Source: Akkermansiaceae bacterium (lineage in GTDB: Bacteria; Verrucomicrobiota; Verrucomicrobiia; Verrucomicrobiales; Akkermansiaceae). Taken from it: a stretch of DNA of 64,000 nucleotides. The notes below the pieces were generated by a model, which did not search any database, was not told where the DNA came from, and worked only from the letters and a program-made list of their open reading frames with translations. Both the position numbers and the translations under genes were made by a program. The DNA is taken from assembly GCA_905181965.1 (NCBI GenBank), contig CAJIZY010000002.1:124001-188000 (forward strand), in the 5' to 3' direction. Shown here piece by piece: positions 27,458 through 39,031 of the stretch. Position 1 is the first letter of the stretch; every line of letters starts with the position of its first letter.

Positions 27458-27582
27458 CGAAAGCCTCAAGCTTTCACTCCTTCAGAGATTAGCAAAACTC
27501 AGCGCTTTCGCCGACCCATTCTTCCAGAATCCCCTCCTTGCAGTCTTCACTCAAATTTGGACACTTGAGGGGAAGCCACCTG

Positions 27583-29049
27583 ATGAAACCTCTCTCCTTC
27601 CTTACAAAGCTTACACCAGCCCTCTTCCTATTCAACGTCACCTTGCCTCTAGCTGTAGCTGACGAGAAAAAGCCCAATTTCATCTTCATCCTCTCCGATG
27701 ATATCGCACAGGGGGATCTCGGCGTTTACGGTCAGGAGTTAATCAAAACTCCTCGCATTGACCAACTCGCCAAGGAAGGCACCCGCTACATGCAGGCCTA
27801 CTGCGGCACGAGCGTTTGCGCCCCTTGTCGCTCCGTTTTCTTCACCGGACTTCACTCCGGGAAATGCCCCGTCCGTGGCAACCGCGAAATGGCTCCCGAA
27901 GGACAATGGCCCATCCCTGCCGAAACCGTCACCATCGGTGAAGTCGCCAGGGCTGCTGGATATGCCACCTCGACCTTTGGGAAATGGGGCATGGGATTCT
28001 TTGACACTAGCGGAAGTCCGCACAAGCAAGGCATCGACCGATTCTTCGGCTACAACTGCCAACGGCACGCTCATTCCTACTTCCCCACTTACCTTTACGA
28101 TAATGATGCGCCGGTGCGCCTCCCCGGAAACACCGGCAAAGGAGTTGGAAAAACCTACGCCCAAGAATTGATTCAGAATGAAATGATCAAGTGGGTGAAA
28201 GGAAATGCCAAAGATCCCTTCATGATGTTTTACGCCATCACCCTCCCCCACGGAGCCCATGAAATCGATGACCTTGGCATCTACAAGGACAAACCGTGGA
28301 CCATGAAACAAAAATCCTACGCGGCCCAAGTCACCCGCGTCGACTCCGATATCGGCGAACTCGTAGACACCCTCCGCGATCTCGGCATTGCTAAAAATAC
28401 CCTCATCGTTTTCACCGGCGATAACGGCTCGTCGTTCAATCCTTCCTCCGAAATCGGCAAGCTCTTCAAGCAGGACGCAAATGGCCTTCGCGGATATAAG
28501 CGCGGCATGTACGAAGGGGCTCTTCGGCAAGCCGGATTCGCCTGGTGGCCCGGAACCGTTCCCGCCGGCCGTGTCGACGAATCACCCTGGGCCCTCTGGG
28601 ATCTCATGCCCACCTTCGTCGAAATGAGCGGAGCCACACCGCCCGAGGGATACCAAACCGACGGCCACTCGCTCCTTTCCTATCTCAAAGGAGGCGAAGC
28701 ACCAAAACGCGATTACTTTTACTGGGAACTCCATAAAGGGGCCGTCGTGCAAGCTGCTCGCTGGGGCGAAAACCCTTCGTGGAAAGCAGTCCGAAACGGC
28801 ATCAACAAGCCCATCGAAATTTACAACCTCGCCAAAGACGCCGGCGAAAAAAACAACCTCGCCAAATCACGCCACGATCTCGTCAAGAAAGCCGGAGATA
28901 TTTTCAAAGACGCTCACCAAGTTGATGCCAAATGGCCCCTCAGCGGCCCCACTAAAGCCCAAAAAACCGAAGCCCAAAAAGCCTGGGTCATCAAACGCAA
29001 GCGCGACAAGGACGGCTGGGTCCCGCCCAACGCAAAAGCACTTAAGTAG
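27583..29049 (+). CDS. Secreted Cys-type sulfatase (arylsulfatase family)
   Basis: 488 residues from ATG at 27583 with signal peptide ([20 protein letters not shown]). The formylglycine motif is CAPCR at 79-83 (Cys79 is the residue converted), after the metal-binding [17 protein letters not shown]. Downstream metal ligands are in FTGDNGSSF. It hydrolyses a sulfate ester, probably on an algal or mucin-like glycan; the substrate cannot be read from sequence. Activity requires a formylglycine-generating or anSME-type enzyme encoded elsewhere. It follows the CotH protein gene by 125 bp and converges on the symporter gene. Confidence 0.92.
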   Translation: MKPLSFLTKLTPALFLFNVTLPLAVADEKKPNFIFILSDDIAQGDLGVYGQELIKTPRIDQLAKEGTRYMQAYCGTSVCAPCRSVFFTGLHSGKCPVRGNREMAPEGQWPIPAETVTIGEVARAAGYATSTFGKWGMGFFDTSGSPHKQGIDRFFGYNCQRHAHSYFPTYLYDNDAPVRLPGNTGKGVGKTYAQELIQNEMIKWVKGNAKDPFMMFYAITLPHGAHEIDDLGIYKDKPWTMKQKSYAAQVTRVDSDIGELVDTLRDLGIAKNTLIVFTGDNGSSFNPSSEIGKLFKQDANGLRGYKRGMYEGALRQAGFAWWPGTVPAGRVDESPWALWDLMPTFVEMSGATPPEGYQTDGHSLLSYLKGGEAPKRDYFYWELHKGAVVQAARWGENPSWKAVRNGINKPIEIYNLAKDAGEKNNLAKSRHDLVKKAGDIFKDAHQVDAKWPLSGPTKAQKTEAQKAWVIKRKRDKDGWVPPNAKALK

Positions 29050-29129
29050 AGCAACGCACGCCCCAAATTTCTCCCATTCATTTCCTATGAAACCCTTTGG
29101 GGGCCCGTTCTTTCTTTGACTCTGCTTGC

Positions 29130-31259
29130 CTAATACAAGCGCCTGACCAGCACGGCTTTCTCCGCTCGTTTCGACACCACGACTGTCTCATAGGTCTCGG
29201 CCCCCAGAGTGATCATGGGCTCTCCTTCGCCCTCAGATACCGCGATCACTACCGCGTGACTCGATCGGAGTCCACCCAACCACTTACGAGTATCGCTGAC
29301 ATAAACAAGATCACCACAGGCTGCGCCCAAGTCGTCTGCCAAGGCTCGTGAAATGGTGACCCCAGCCAACCTTGCCTCTCCACACAATTCCGGTTCCTCT
29401 TCAAGGCGCTCCACCTTCGCCATGGCCTCAACGACCTCATGTTCGGATCCGGCCGATCCTTTGTAACGTTTGATAGCATCCGCAATCGTTCCCCACACCA
29501 GGCCTTTTTGCCGCTCCTCAGTCTCTGGCTTTGTCAATAGCGTCACTACCACCCCGATGGCCGAACAGACCACCAGCCCATAGCACGCCCGCATGTACTT
29601 GAACTGCTTCATGCCGTCAAAGATCCCATCTCCCGCATCCTTCATGGGCACTCCCTGCGCAAAAGGTTTGATCACCTCCGGCACAAACAACGAGATCCCA
29701 ATGGCAATGAGGCCTCCGACAATCGTCCACAACGCTGCGGTGGCGGTAAAGCGCCGCCAAAACACACTCATCAACAATGCCACCACTAGGGGAGGAGTCA
29801 CTGCAGCCGTAAATGCGCCATGTGCTTCATAAATAGAATCAAACATCATGAAGAGAGGCACAAGAACAACCCCAAAAACCGTCACCGACACCGACGTTAC
29901 CCGGGCTGCTCTCATCATCTGTGCTTCGGTGGCCTGAGGGCGGATGTAGGGCTTGTAAACGTCGTTCACAACCACTGCTGCCACTGCCGTTATCAAAGTA
30001 TCGACGGTCGACATCAACGCTGCCGTCAAAGCCGCCAAAACTAACCCGAAAACTCCGGGACTACTCAGCAATTCTGTCGCGACGTAGAATGCCTGACCCG
30101 CTTCCACGGTATTTGGTAAGTCTCCGTGGTTCACCATGGCACGCGCAATCCAACCACCGCCACCCACAACACATGCTGCCACCACCATTAAAATCACGAC
30201 CATTCCAACGGCTGCTTTACGCGACTCCCGTAGCGAATTTGCAGCTAAGAACCGCATCACCATCCCTTGATTGAGAAAATAAAACATGGCAGTGTTAGCA
30301 ATACCGTCTTGCCAGAAAATCCCCACACTTGGAAACCCCGGGTCTTCATTAAAATTTGGAAAAGCAGTCCGGTGCCCCCTTGGTAAATTCTCCCAAAAAG
30401 CCCCAAATCCACCAAGGTAATCGATCCCCAAATAAAGAATCAAGCCACCCGTAAAGAGCAGCATAACGCCCTGAAAGAGGTCCGTCATGATCACGCTGGT
30501 TTGTCCACCCGCCGTCACATAGGTCGCTGAAATCACCGCCACAATGAGTGCTGCTGTCGGAATCGGCCAGCCCAACAAGGCATTGAGCACTTTGCCCATC
30601 GTGAAAAGATTAACCCCAACGTAACCCACCAAATAAACTAGCACACACATCGTTGCCCAAAATCGGACCTTTGAATTAAACCGTCGGCCAAAGTACTCCG
30701 GAATCGAAGTCACCCGTGAAAAATACAAAATCGGCAACCAGCCGAATAATAACAATGGCAACCAAATCCAGTCATTGAGGTAGGACTGGCTGCTCGAGAG
30801 CCCATACCCAAACCCCTTGTTTGAGTATTTCACAAAGCTATACGATCCTACCGTGGTAGCTACTAAGCTAAATCCAATGAGCCAGCCGGAGAACCGCTGC
30901 CCTCCAAAGAAGAAATCTTTCGTCGTCTTTTGGCGGCGCCCAAACCAAGTCCCCACGATGAGAATGATCGCGAAATATCCGATCATGATTCCATAATCCA
31001 AGCTCGTCCCGCGAGTCTTCCCCTCACTGCCCAAGACGTGGTCAGCCCCGCCCTTGTATGCTTGAGCCGGAGCTTCTTCCATCGGCGCAAACTGCAGAAA
31101 TGCCGTCATCCCCAAAAAGAGGAAGTAGACTCCAAGACACAGTAGGAGATGCCATAACCCCCGTCCACTCCACCCCAAGTATCCCTGCCGCCACGCAAAA
31201 ATTATCCCCACGAGAAATACAATCCCGCCGCCGATACTTTGATAGAGAAATGGTTCCAT
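29130..31259 (-). CDS. Sodium:solute symporter (SSS family) with cytoplasmic C-terminal domain
   Basis: 709 residues with about 14 membrane helices. The SSS core starts near residue 90 (DYGIMIGYFAIILIVGTWFGRRQ) with the signature region TTKDFFFGGQRFSGWLIGFSLVATTVGSYSF read in parts, and the Na2-site helix LAALTAALMSTVDTLITAVAAVVV. Two extra N-terminal helices (about 8-60) and a roughly 130-residue soluble tail after the last helix (about 570-709) extend it beyond the usual length. The tail may be regulatory. Substrate is unknown; sugars or sulfatase products are plausible from the context. The HAD phosphatase gene ends 2 bp upstream, so the two form an operon. Confidence 0.88.
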   Translation of the reverse strand: MEPFLYQSIGGGIVFLVGIIFAWRQGYLGWSGRGLWHLLLCLGVYFLFLGMTAFLQFAPMEEAPAQAYKGGADHVLGSEGKTRGTSLDYGIMIGYFAIILIVGTWFGRRQKTTKDFFFGGQRFSGWLIGFSLVATTVGSYSFVKYSNKGFGYGLSSSQSYLNDWIWLPLLLFGWLPILYFSRVTSIPEYFGRRFNSKVRFWATMCVLVYLVGYVGVNLFTMGKVLNALLGWPIPTAALIVAVISATYVTAGGQTSVIMTDLFQGVMLLFTGGLILYLGIDYLGGFGAFWENLPRGHRTAFPNFNEDPGFPSVGIFWQDGIANTAMFYFLNQGMVMRFLAANSLRESRKAAVGMVVILMVVAACVVGGGGWIARAMVNHGDLPNTVEAGQAFYVATELLSSPGVFGLVLAALTAALMSTVDTLITAVAAVVVNDVYKPYIRPQATEAQMMRAARVTSVSVTVFGVVLVPLFMMFDSIYEAHGAFTAAVTPPLVVALLMSVFWRRFTATAALWTIVGGLIAIGISLFVPEVIKPFAQGVPMKDAGDGIFDGMKQFKYMRACYGLVVCSAIGVVVTLLTKPETEERQKGLVWGTIADAIKRYKGSAGSEHEVVEAMAKVERLEEEPELCGEARLAGVTISRALADDLGAACGDLVYVSDTRKWLGGLRSSHAVVIAVSEGEGEPMITLGAETYETVVVSKRAEKAVLVRRLY

Positions 31260-31261
31260 GA

Positions 31262-32116
31262 TTAAAGAGGTATTGATCGCGAGGATCTTAACAAGGCCTC
31301 TAATTCGCCGAGGTCATTGATGATCAAATCAGGAGTAGAGGCCGGGGCTGTAACTTCGTCCCGCGTAGCTTCGCCCGTCAAGGTTAATGCTCCCAGAACC
31401 CCCGCTTCCCGGGCCATACGCATGTCTGTATAAATTCGATCTCCGACCATCACCACCTCTCCCGCAGTCAAACCCCTCCGATTCATGACCGCCTCAAGAA
31501 TTGCCGGGTTGGGTTTACCCGATACCTGGTCCGGTTTTCTCCCCGTCGCAGACTCCAACAAAGCGCAGATCGCCCCACAGTCTGGCAGAATGGTTTTCAT
31601 TTCGGTCGGGCACACAAGGTCCGGATGAGTGGCTAGGTAGGGCTTTCCCTGTCCAATCCAGTAGGCTGCCCGACAAAGACTCTCGTAATTCAAGCTTGTA
31701 TCGTATCCCACCACCACCGCATCACACCCATCCTCCGACACCACCTCAAATCCGGCACCCTCTAAATCCTTTTTCATTCCTGACGTTCCTAGGACAAAAA
31801 TTCGTCGCACTTCCGGATAGTCACGACGCAAAGTGGCAACACACGCATCAGTTGACATGACCACCTGTTCCGCTTCTACGACAATGCCCATCTGACCCAG
31901 GGATTCCACGTAATCAGCCCGGCTTTTCGAATTATTGTTTGTCAAAAAATCCCACCCAATCCCCAACTCCTTGAGGGTCGCCAAAAATGGCAAAGTTTCA
32001 GCAAACAGACGCCCTCCCAGATAGATCGTCCCATCCATATCGAGCACGACATGGCGCACGCTTTTCAAGCGCCCTTTGTCTAGACCAAACAATAAATTTG
32101 TGGAAACTTTTGGCAT
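31262..32116 (-). CDS. HAD-IIA family phosphatase (NagD/p-nitrophenyl phosphatase-like)
   Basis: About 284 residues from ATG at 32116 (a TTG at 32152 would add 12). HAD motif I is VVLDMDGTIY, motif II is FLTNNNSKSR, the cap is of the IIA type with a DAVVVGYDTSLNY strand, motif III is GKPNPAI and motif IV is MVGDRIYTDM. Probably hydrolyses a sugar or nucleotide phosphate in the cytoplasm. It precedes the symporter gene by 2 bp, suggesting linked uptake and phosphate removal (inference). Confidence 0.88.
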   Translation of the reverse strand: MPKVSTNLLFGLDKGRLKSVRHVVLDMDGTIYLGGRLFAETLPFLATLKELGIGWDFLTNNNSKSRADYVESLGQMGIVVEAEQVVMSTDACVATLRRDYPEVRRIFVLGTSGMKKDLEGAGFEVVSEDGCDAVVVGYDTSLNYESLCRAAYWIGQGKPYLATHPDLVCPTEMKTILPDCGAICALLESATGRKPDQVSGKPNPAILEAVMNRRGLTAGEVVMVGDRIYTDMRMAREAGVLGALTLTGEATRDEVTAPASTPDLIINDLGELEALLRSSRSIPL

Positions 32117-32361
32117 TGCGACCGAATCAATCAGGTCTCTTAAAATATCCAACTTCTAAAAAAGGTTACCAGTGCAGGCGAGTCGCCCAAAAAAAGATAG
32201 CAAGCTCCAAACATGTCCTAGCCAACTTGAGCCTGCCCCGCCCTTGATTTGCCGATCACCTGAAGCCTTCCAAGCCGGACGCCGACGCAATACCCTTTAA
32301 ACCCCCCGCCTCCCGCATTTCACCTACGATCGGAATCCCACTGAACGATCTGCGGGATTCC

Positions 32362-32991
32362 CTAATCAACTGTCTGCTCCACACCAGCCTGTTTTAAGAC
32401 TTCCTCGGGCGGCCCTTTGAAGGGACCTCCATAGGGTGCGTTGCCTTCGTATCCGAGAGCCTTCCAGCAACGCGGATCACTGTAATAAGCACCCGATGCT
32501 AGATTCACAAACACGTTGAAAAAGTGATTCCCCTTCGCCATGATATCGCAGGCTTTTTTCTTTTCCTCTTCCGAAAGGTCCGCAAAGTTCTTTCCGAAAT
32601 TGTTTTGGCACTCCTCATCCAGCTTCTTAAGGCCCGGCACAATCGCACCACGGTCACCCTTCTGCCTAGGATAAGGAGCACTGATCCACTCGTCGATAAA
32701 ATCAGCCACACGCACCTCGCTGGCGGCGGGCCCCAAATCGTCTGCCGGGAAAATCATATCGGCCAAAGCAACCGTTGCCTTCTTTTCTGTTTCCGTCATC
32801 GTCAAAGGCCAGGCTTCGCCCTTCTCATATGATTTGGCCATGACCGGATCCTGACCATAACCGTTCGCGGCAGGTTTTGCCTCTTGCCCCAAAGTAGATG
32901 GCAGAGCCATGCCCTCGGCCGCCGCCACTGCGGCAAACCACTGCAGGACCCGACGTCGAGGAAGTCTGTTTTCTTGATCTTGGGAATTCAT
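32362..32991 (-). CDS. Gluconate 2-dehydrogenase subunit 3 family protein, Tat-exported
   Basis: 209 residues with a twin-arginine signal (PRRRVLQWFAAVAAA) and the DUF family pattern of the small subunit (TMTETEKKATVALADMIFP, then VRVADFIDEWIS). In characterised systems this subunit accompanies a GMC-type flavoprotein and helps its export. The GMC gene ends at 32993, immediately upstream on the same strand (1 bp gap), so the two form a membrane/periplasmic sugar dehydrogenase. No cytochrome subunit is adjacent. Confidence 0.87.
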   Translation of the reverse strand: MNSQDQENRLPRRRVLQWFAAVAAAEGMALPSTLGQEAKPAANGYGQDPVMAKSYEKGEAWPLTMTETEKKATVALADMIFPADDLGPAASEVRVADFIDEWISAPYPRQKGDRGAIVPGLKKLDEECQNNFGKNFADLSEEEKKKACDIMAKGNHFFNVFVNLASGAYYSDPRCWKALGYEGNAPYGGPFKGPPEEVLKQAGVEQTVD

Positions 32992-32992
32992 T

Positions 32993-34731
32993 TTAAAGGT
33001 TTCCTTTCCGTGCTTGTTCTATGAGACGGTCGGCGGCTCGCCAGGCTAGAGCCATGATCGTTTCGGTGGGATTCTTATCGGCATTTGAGGCAAAGGGAGC
33101 GCCATCGCAAAGAAGGAGATTCTTAATATCCCAGGTCTGATTCCACTGATTGCAAACCGACTTCTTCGAATCAGCCCCCATAATCGCTCCACCCACTTCA
33201 TGGATAACCTGGCCTCCTTTTAGAAGAGTCTTTTTAGGATCACGTTTAGGATCAAAAAGACCCTTGCCTCCGGCTGATTCGAAAATTTCAGCAAAGGTTT
33301 TCTGGGCATGAACCGCCATATTCCATTCGTGATCACTCCACTTCCAGTGCCACTTCATCACTGGAATGCCCCACTTGTCTTTCACCTCCGGATCGAGCTC
33401 CGCGAACGATCCTTCATTAGGAATCATCTCTCCACGGCAGGCGATGTGAATGAAGGAACCATAGTATCGCCTCGCCGCTTCCTTCAGCTCTGTTCCATAA
33501 AGCCCCTGTAAGACATGGCCCGGCACCGGATTATTTCCCTTCGGCATTCCCCGCGTCCCGCTGATTTCAACATGGTAACCACGGGCAAAGTCCATCTTCC
33601 CCGCCTTCTGTTCTTTATAGAGCCACCACGGTGAATAGAAGTGACACCCTCCGGCGCCGTCATCGTTGTGAGCCGGAAGATTCTCAAGGGCCGGAATCTG
33701 ACCAGACATATCAGAACCCACTGTGTCCATGATATATTTCCCGACGAGGCCGCTGGAATTCGAGATCCCCTTTCCGCTCGCCGAATTCAAAAGAATACGA
33801 ACGGTCTCGCCGCTACTTGCCGCTAGCACCACGGCCTTTCCTTTGACCCGCTCTTCCTTGCCAGTGGTCTTGTCAATAAAGAGCACTCCCTTGGCCTTGC
33901 CATCTTTCCCGACGATCACCTCTCGCACGTGCGCATCCGCGATGATATCGAGATTCCCGGTCGCATCCGCAGGAGGAATATGGACGGTCGTGCTTTGGTA
34001 ATTTGCCCGGATACTACAACCCCGACCGCATTCCGTGGCCCAAAAACAGGCCGCGCGGGAAGACATTGATTCCTCGACGATTTTCTGGGCCTTCGGATTA
34101 TCAGGATGAAGTTTGGGGGCGAGACACCGGCTCTTCGTCTATGGTACGCTCAAGAAAGGAATGCACTGGCACACCAAGTTTCTTTCTGCATCGCGTTATC
34201 TCGGCGCTGCAACGACCACGATTGCACGACCTCTCGTCGTCGGCGCGTGCGGCGTCCCTCGTTCGTCCCATAAACGCCGATGAGCCGCTCGACCTTGGTG
34301 TAGTAAGGCTCAAGATCATCGTAGGAAATGGGCCAGTCAAACCCCAGGCCATCGCGTGAGTAGGGTTTAAAATCGTAAGGTCCGTTCCGCAGGGAAATCC
34401 TTCCCCAGTGATTGGTCCGTCCCCCCATCATGCGAGCCCGCCACCACATAAATTGTTCCTCGGGCTTGTCACTCGCCTGCGTGTAAGGTTCATCAGGCAC
34501 CTGCCAGCCCCCATCGATGGTGGCGTCGAAGAAGCCGAAGTTTTTGTCCGGAGTCGAAGAACCGCCCAAGGGCGCGTCTTTGCCCGTTTGAAACATCGGG
34601 GTTTCTTTTGCAACATCGTAGGAACGACCTGCCTCCAACATGAGACATTTAATTCCTGCAAGCGTAAGTGTGTAAGCCATCTGGCCGCCCCCAGCACCGG
34701 AACCCACGATGATGACATCAAACATCCTCAT
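32993..34731 (-). CDS. GMC-family FAD-dependent sugar dehydrogenase, large subunit (broken by several frameshifts)
   Basis: Residues 1-150 from ATG at 34731 show the FAD dinucleotide motif VIIVGSGAGGGQMAY, LMLEAGRSY and the GGRTNHWGR motif. The C-terminal part (ATECGRGCSIRANYQSTTVH onward) carries the GMC substrate/FAD region and ends with the VCNQWNQTWDIKNLLLCDG and NPTETIMALAWRAADR motifs. Between about 34060 and 34270 the frame changes at least twice; at about 34095 one surplus C in CCCCC accounts for a switch into KLHPDNPKAQKI. Several indels within 200 bp could be poor sequence or real decay. If intact it oxidises a sugar or polyol in the periplasm together with the adjacent small subunit. 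Confidence 0.82.
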
Positions 34732-34804
34732 GTATATACTTTAGGTAAAAGTGGGCATATTGAAAATTTACTCATTTCTGTAGAAAAATTATCCGAAATA
34801 GGAG

Positions 34805-37702
34805 CTACCTTCTATAAAAATAATCGAGGTGGCGCTTTGTCACAAGATTATTCTTTTCCTCCGGATCATTCGTTAAATTGTAAAGTTCTTCGCCATCGGG
34901 CCATTTGCCATAACGCCATCTTTGATTCCGTAACGCATAACCCATCTCTTTACCTCGAGTTACAATACTGTAGGCATAATTCTTTTTTCCAAGTCGCTCG
35001 GGATGATCGAGAAGCGGACGCAGCGAGGCTCCCTGCAAGTGCCCCGGAGGAGTCAGTCCAGTAAGCTGCGCCAGCGTGGGATAGATATCGATCAATTCCA
35101 CCATCGCCTCGGACCGCGTTCCCGCTTTCGTCAGACCCGGCGCATGAACGATGAAGGGGACCTTAGCCCCGATATCAAAAAGGGTCACCTTTCCCCAGAG
35201 GAAGTGATCTCCGAGGTGGTAACCGTGGTCCGAGGTGAAAATGACGATGGTATTCTCCCACTGCCCGCTTTCCTTGAGCGCGTCCATGACGAGCTTCAAC
35301 TGGGCGTCCACGAAGCTAATACAGGCATGATAGGCCTGCATGTATTTGCGACGTCGTCCATCGTCTTCCTTTCCGAGTTCGAAGCCAAACTCCTTAAAGC
35401 GACCGTTGATAGCTCCCCGGGGGATACTATCCCAAAGGTCAGGCTTATCCGGAGAATAGACAATCTGATCGAGCGGATAGAGATCGAAGTACTTCTGAGG
35501 GGCCAGGAATGGAACGTGGGGTTTTTGAATTCCACAGGTGATGAAGAACGGCTTCTTCCCATTCGGCTTCTCCTTTAACCAACGCGCAACCGTGCGGGCA
35601 TTCTTGCCGTCCTTGTGTTGTTCCTCGGTCAATCCGCTCGGGCCATATCCGGGAGGAGTCTGGGCATCGAGCTTCAACTTGGCCTTCTTTTCAAGAGTCC
35701 GCCAGGCCTTGCGATTCTTAGGCAACTCCACGGAGCCATTCTCAGCCTCAAACTTCTTCCGGGCCTCTGCCACCACGGGAAGCTCGTCGTTATTAAAACG
35801 GTGAAATTCGTTCCAGGCGATCTCGCCATGTTCATGACGAGGCGAGTGAAACACTTTCCCCACACTGCCCGTCCAATAACCATTCTCCTTGAAAAACTGC
35901 GGCATTGAAAGCGTCCCAGGGCGGGTTTGGCGAATGTCAGCCTTGTTATCAATCACTCCACTCGACTGCGGGTAGAGTCCATTCAGAAAAGAAGCCCGCG
36001 ACGGACCGCACACCGGATATTGGCAAAAAGCCCGGTTGAAGGTCATCGCGTTCGAGGCAAATTTCGCAAGCGTCGGGGTTCTGATGTGATCGTATCCGGA
36101 CGGAGAAACGTGGGTATTGAGATCATCGCAGACGATCAAAAGAACGTTCCTTTTGTTCCCCTTTTTCTTTCCGTTCTGCGCCGTCTTTTTGGGAGCAACT
36201 TTTTCACCCTCCTTGCGCCAACGAAACGTCTCTCCCTCAATAATGAGATCTTTCCCAATCGTCCGCTTGAGAGCCGCTGGAGAAAATTTCTTCGGCGCCG
36301 ACTTTCGGAGCAATATCTTGGTGTCCTCGTACTTGGGATTTTCGGCCAGGTTATTCCACTCGTTGGGATCGGATTTCAGATCGTAGAGCTCTTCCCCATC
36401 GCCTCCGTAGGTAATGTAACGCCAGTCCTTGTTGATGATGGCATACTCACCGGGAGCCATGTAAGGCAGGTAAACATCCCGGTCCTTGGCAACCTCCGGT
36501 TTCTCCAAGGTCGATGCCAATGAAGTTCCCTCGAGTTTCTGGTGAGGCCTGGGAAGGCCACACATCTCGACAAAGGTTGGATACATATCGATCAAGCTCG
36601 CCGTCACATCGGTAACCACGCCCTTCTTCACACCGGGACCAGCCCAGATGAAGGGCACATTGGATGTCCGCTCCCAAAGAGTGTGCTTTCCCCAGTCATA
36701 CTTCTCACCGTGGTGATATCCGTGGTCACTCCATAGCACCACGATGGTGTTATCGGCATAAGGACTCTCCTCAAGGGCATTGAGCACCCGCCCCATCATG
36801 GCATCGGCGTAACTCATGCAGGCGAGATAACCATGAATCGCATCCTTGACCGCTCCTTTGGCCTCAAGCTCCTTATGAATCTTGGAGCGGGCCGTTTTCG
36901 CCCTCTTCATCCGTTCCGGTAAATCCTCCAGATCATCAAGCTTGATCGGCGGCAGCTCGATCTTATCGCGCTCATAGAGATCAAAGTATTTCTGCGGACA
37001 ATAGTTCGGGAAGTGCGGCGCATAGATTCCACAGGCCAGGAAGAAAGGCTTGTCATGCTTCTTTCCCAACTGCTCCACCGCCCAATTCACTCGAATGGTG
37101 TCTGCCATCTCTTCTTCCTTGTCATTGGGCAATCCAGCCCATTCCAAAAACAATCCCCCTTTGATCTCTTTTCCTTTATTGAAAACACTCGCGGGAAAAG
37201 GATCGGGAAAAGGCGTTTCCTCGGTCCAATTGTCCAATGACCAACCTTCCTTGCGCTGCGATGGCTTCCGCAGATAAAATTCATCCCATCCCCGAACATC
37301 GATACTTCCCGGCATGTGATGGTAAAGTTTTCCAACTCCCAAGGTGGTGTATCCCGCTTTTGAAAAACTGAGCGGCAGCCCTTCGATCTCCGGATGATCG
37401 GTGAAGTAATCAGACGATCGGTAACACCCAGTCGTCGAAGCATACTGCCCCGAAAAAATGGCCGCCCGCGCCGGCGCACAATAAACTCCCGGCGTGTGCG
37501 CATTCGAGAAGTTCACCCCACGGGCCGCAAGTTTATCAAGATTCGGCGTGATGGCGCGCGGAGTCGCACCTAGAGATCCGATCCAGTCATTCATGTCATC
37601 CACCGCAAGGAAAAGAACATTGGGCTGCTTTGCACATGCAGTACCCGCCGACATAAATACCACAAAAAGAGCTGCTCTAAAGAGATTCGAGATCCAAGTC
37701 AT
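34805..37702 (-). CDS. Tandem double sulfatase (two complete Cys-type sulfatase modules in one chain)
   Basis: 965 residues from ATG at 37702 (GTG at 37714 possible), with signal peptide ending near the AGTACAK site. Module 1 (about 26-520) has metal motif [11 protein letters not shown] and formylglycine site YCAPAR (Cys75). Module 2 (about 530-965) has [11 protein letters not shown] and site VCGPSRASF near residue 575. Both also keep the downstream metal motif ([11 protein letters not shown] and [11 protein letters not shown]) and the basic substrate-pocket KHTLWE or KVTLFD element. Both modules resemble iduronate-2-sulfatase-type enzymes. A Lys-rich linker ([15 protein letters not shown]) joins them. 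A sequencing deletion fusing two genes is possible, but the second module lacks its own signal peptide, which argues for a real fusion. Confidence 0.88.
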   Translation of the reverse strand: MTWISNLFRAALFVVFMSAGTACAKQPNVLFLAVDDMNDWIGSLGATPRAITPNLDKLAARGVNFSNAHTPGVYCAPARAAIFSGQYASTTGCYRSSDYFTDHPEIEGLPLSFSKAGYTTLGVGKLYHHMPGSIDVRGWDEFYLRKPSQRKEGWSLDNWTEETPFPDPFPASVFNKGKEIKGGLFLEWAGLPNDKEEEMADTIRVNWAVEQLGKKHDKPFFLACGIYAPHFPNYCPQKYFDLYERDKIELPPIKLDDLEDLPERMKRAKTARSKIHKELEAKGAVKDAIHGYLACMSYADAMMGRVLNALEESPYADNTIVVLWSDHGYHHGEKYDWGKHTLWERTSNVPFIWAGPGVKKGVVTDVTASLIDMYPTFVEMCGLPRPHQKLEGTSLASTLEKPEVAKDRDVYLPYMAPGEYAIINKDWRYITYGGDGEELYDLKSDPNEWNNLAENPKYEDTKILLRKSAPKKFSPAALKRTIGKDLIIEGETFRWRKEGEKVAPKKTAQNGKKKGNKRNVLLIVCDDLNTHVSPSGYDHIRTPTLAKFASNAMTFNRAFCQYPVCGPSRASFLNGLYPQSSGVIDNKADIRQTRPGTLSMPQFFKENGYWTGSVGKVFHSPRHEHGEIAWNEFHRFNNDELPVVAEARKKFEAENGSVELPKNRKAWRTLEKKAKLKLDAQTPPGYGPSGLTEEQHKDGKNARTVARWLKEKPNGKKPFFITCGIQKPHVPFLAPQKYFDLYPLDQIVYSPDKPDLWDSIPRGAINGRFKEFGFELGKEDDGRRRKYMQAYHACISFVDAQLKLVMDALKESGQWENTIVIFTSDHGYHLGDHFLWGKVTLFDIGAKVPFIVHAPGLTKAGTRSEAMVELIDIYPTLAQLTGLTPPGHLQGASLRPLLDHPERLGKKNYAYSIVTRGKEMGYALRNQRWRYGKWPDGEELYNLTNDPEEKNNLVTKRHLDYFYRR

Positions 37703-37771
37703 GAACGAGTTCACGTAATGAACACTTTAGCCACCGAAATAACCAGCCCCCAATCCAGGGACAATGCGCAA

Positions 37772-39031
37772 TCACTCTCCAATGCAATAAACCGTTGATA
37801 ACGATCTCGAGAAAACCTGCCCCTTGATCGGGGCCAAAGTTGAACGGAAAATTTGGCTCACCTCAGCACCTAGCGAGTTATTGGAGACGATCTCCAGCTT
37901 CTTACCCGGTTTGACCACGAGAACGCCACCTCCGTAAACATTCTGTAAAAGAACATGCCCTTTCACGACCAAAGGAGCTGAAGCAAACTCGCCCTTCACT
38001 CCCAGTTTTTCTTCCCAATACACTTTGCCGGTTTTGGCGTCATAACAAGTGGCCCTCCCTGACATCGAAACAACGAGCACGTAACCATCAACGACCGCTG
38101 GGGAAGGGAGGTCCCGTCCGCCTTTTCGTTTGGTGTGCCAAACCATGTGCGACTGAGTGACATCACCATTCCCGCCCGGCTTAACGGCGTAGGTGTCACC
38201 TGGCTTGCCACTCACGACATGAAGAAGGCCATTAAAAAAATCCGGAACTGGCGAGCCCCGTCCATTGAAGGACTTACAGAACCACAATTCTTTTCCTGTC
38301 TTAGGATCATATCCCCGAACGCCCAATTCTCCGTTGAGGACGAGTTCCTTGCGGTCGCCATTCTCGATCACGATAGGGGTGCTCCACCCTCCCCGCGGCT
38401 TCTCTTCTCGTTCTGTTTGCCAAACAGGCTCACCCTTTTCAAGGCTGAGAGCGACGAGTGAAGAAGCGCCCTCCGCATCGCAATTTTGAATCACGAGATC
38501 GCCGAGAATGATAGGAGAGGCCGCCACTCCCCAAGGACCGGGAAAAGCCCCAAGTTCACGCGTCCATTTCTTTTCACCCTCAAGATCAAAGCAGTGAATG
38601 CCAGCCGGACCGAAGAAGGCCACGATCTGCTTTCCGTTCGTAGCACAGGTGGGAGTCGCATAACTATTCATCTTATGCGGATGCTCTGGAGATTTACAAA
38701 GAATCGTTTTCTTCCAGAGAATTTTTCCATTCTTTCGATCCAAGCAGAACACATAACGCTCCTTCCCATCTTCTGAAGCACTAGTGAGAAAGAGTCGGTC
38801 ACCCCAATTTACCGGCGACGATTGCCCCTGCCCCTTGAGCTTGGTTTTCCAGACCACTGAGTCCGCACTCCAGTTCATCGGAACATCCTTCGCATCCGAA
38901 TGACCACGTCCGGTGGGTCCGCGGAACTGTGGCCAGTTCTCCTCCGCATGCAGACTGAGAAGGCCCAACAACCCCACGAAGATTGAAAAAATAAAACGAA
39001 TGAATGGCGCGTGACGAAAAATTATCTTCAT
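37772..39031 (-). CDS. Exported PQQ-type beta-propeller repeat protein
   Basis: 419 residues with signal peptide (about 1-29). WPQFRGPTGRGHSDA marks the family of PQQ-binding-like propellers common in planctomycetes and verrucomicrobia, followed by repeated blade motifs such as VFCLDRKNGKILWKKT, VALSLEKGEPVWQTE, GYDPKTGKELWF and CYDAKTGKVYWEE. It looks like a protein-interaction propeller of the BamB type; PQQ binding and dehydrogenase activity are not shown. It lies upstream of the double sulfatase gene on the same strand, 69 bp away. Confidence 0.87.
   Translation of the reverse strand: MKIIFRHAPFIRFIFSIFVGLLGLLSLHAEENWPQFRGPTGRGHSDAKDVPMNWSADSVVWKTKLKGQGQSSPVNWGDRLFLTSASEDGKERYVFCLDRKNGKILWKKTILCKSPEHPHKMNSYATPTCATNGKQIVAFFGPAGIHCFDLEGEKKWTRELGAFPGPWGVAASPIILGDLVIQNCDAEGASSLVALSLEKGEPVWQTEREEKPRGGWSTPIVIENGDRKELVLNGELGVRGYDPKTGKELWFCKSFNGRGSPVPDFFNGLLHVVSGKPGDTYAVKPGGNGDVTQSHMVWHTKRKGGRDLPSPAVVDGYVLVVSMSGRATCYDAKTGKVYWEEKLGVKGEFASAPLVVKGHVLLQNVYGGGVLVVKPGKKLEIVSNNSLGAEVSQIFRSTLAPIKGQVFSRSLSTVYCIGE

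Noticed and set aside
27739-28530. A 263-codon minus-strand open frame inside the sulfatase gene
   Set aside because: Antisense to conserved sulfatase motifs, including the formylglycine site.
34060-34270. Selenocysteine explanation for the broken GMC gene
   Set aside because: The coding sequence changes frame; reading through a TGA does not restore it.
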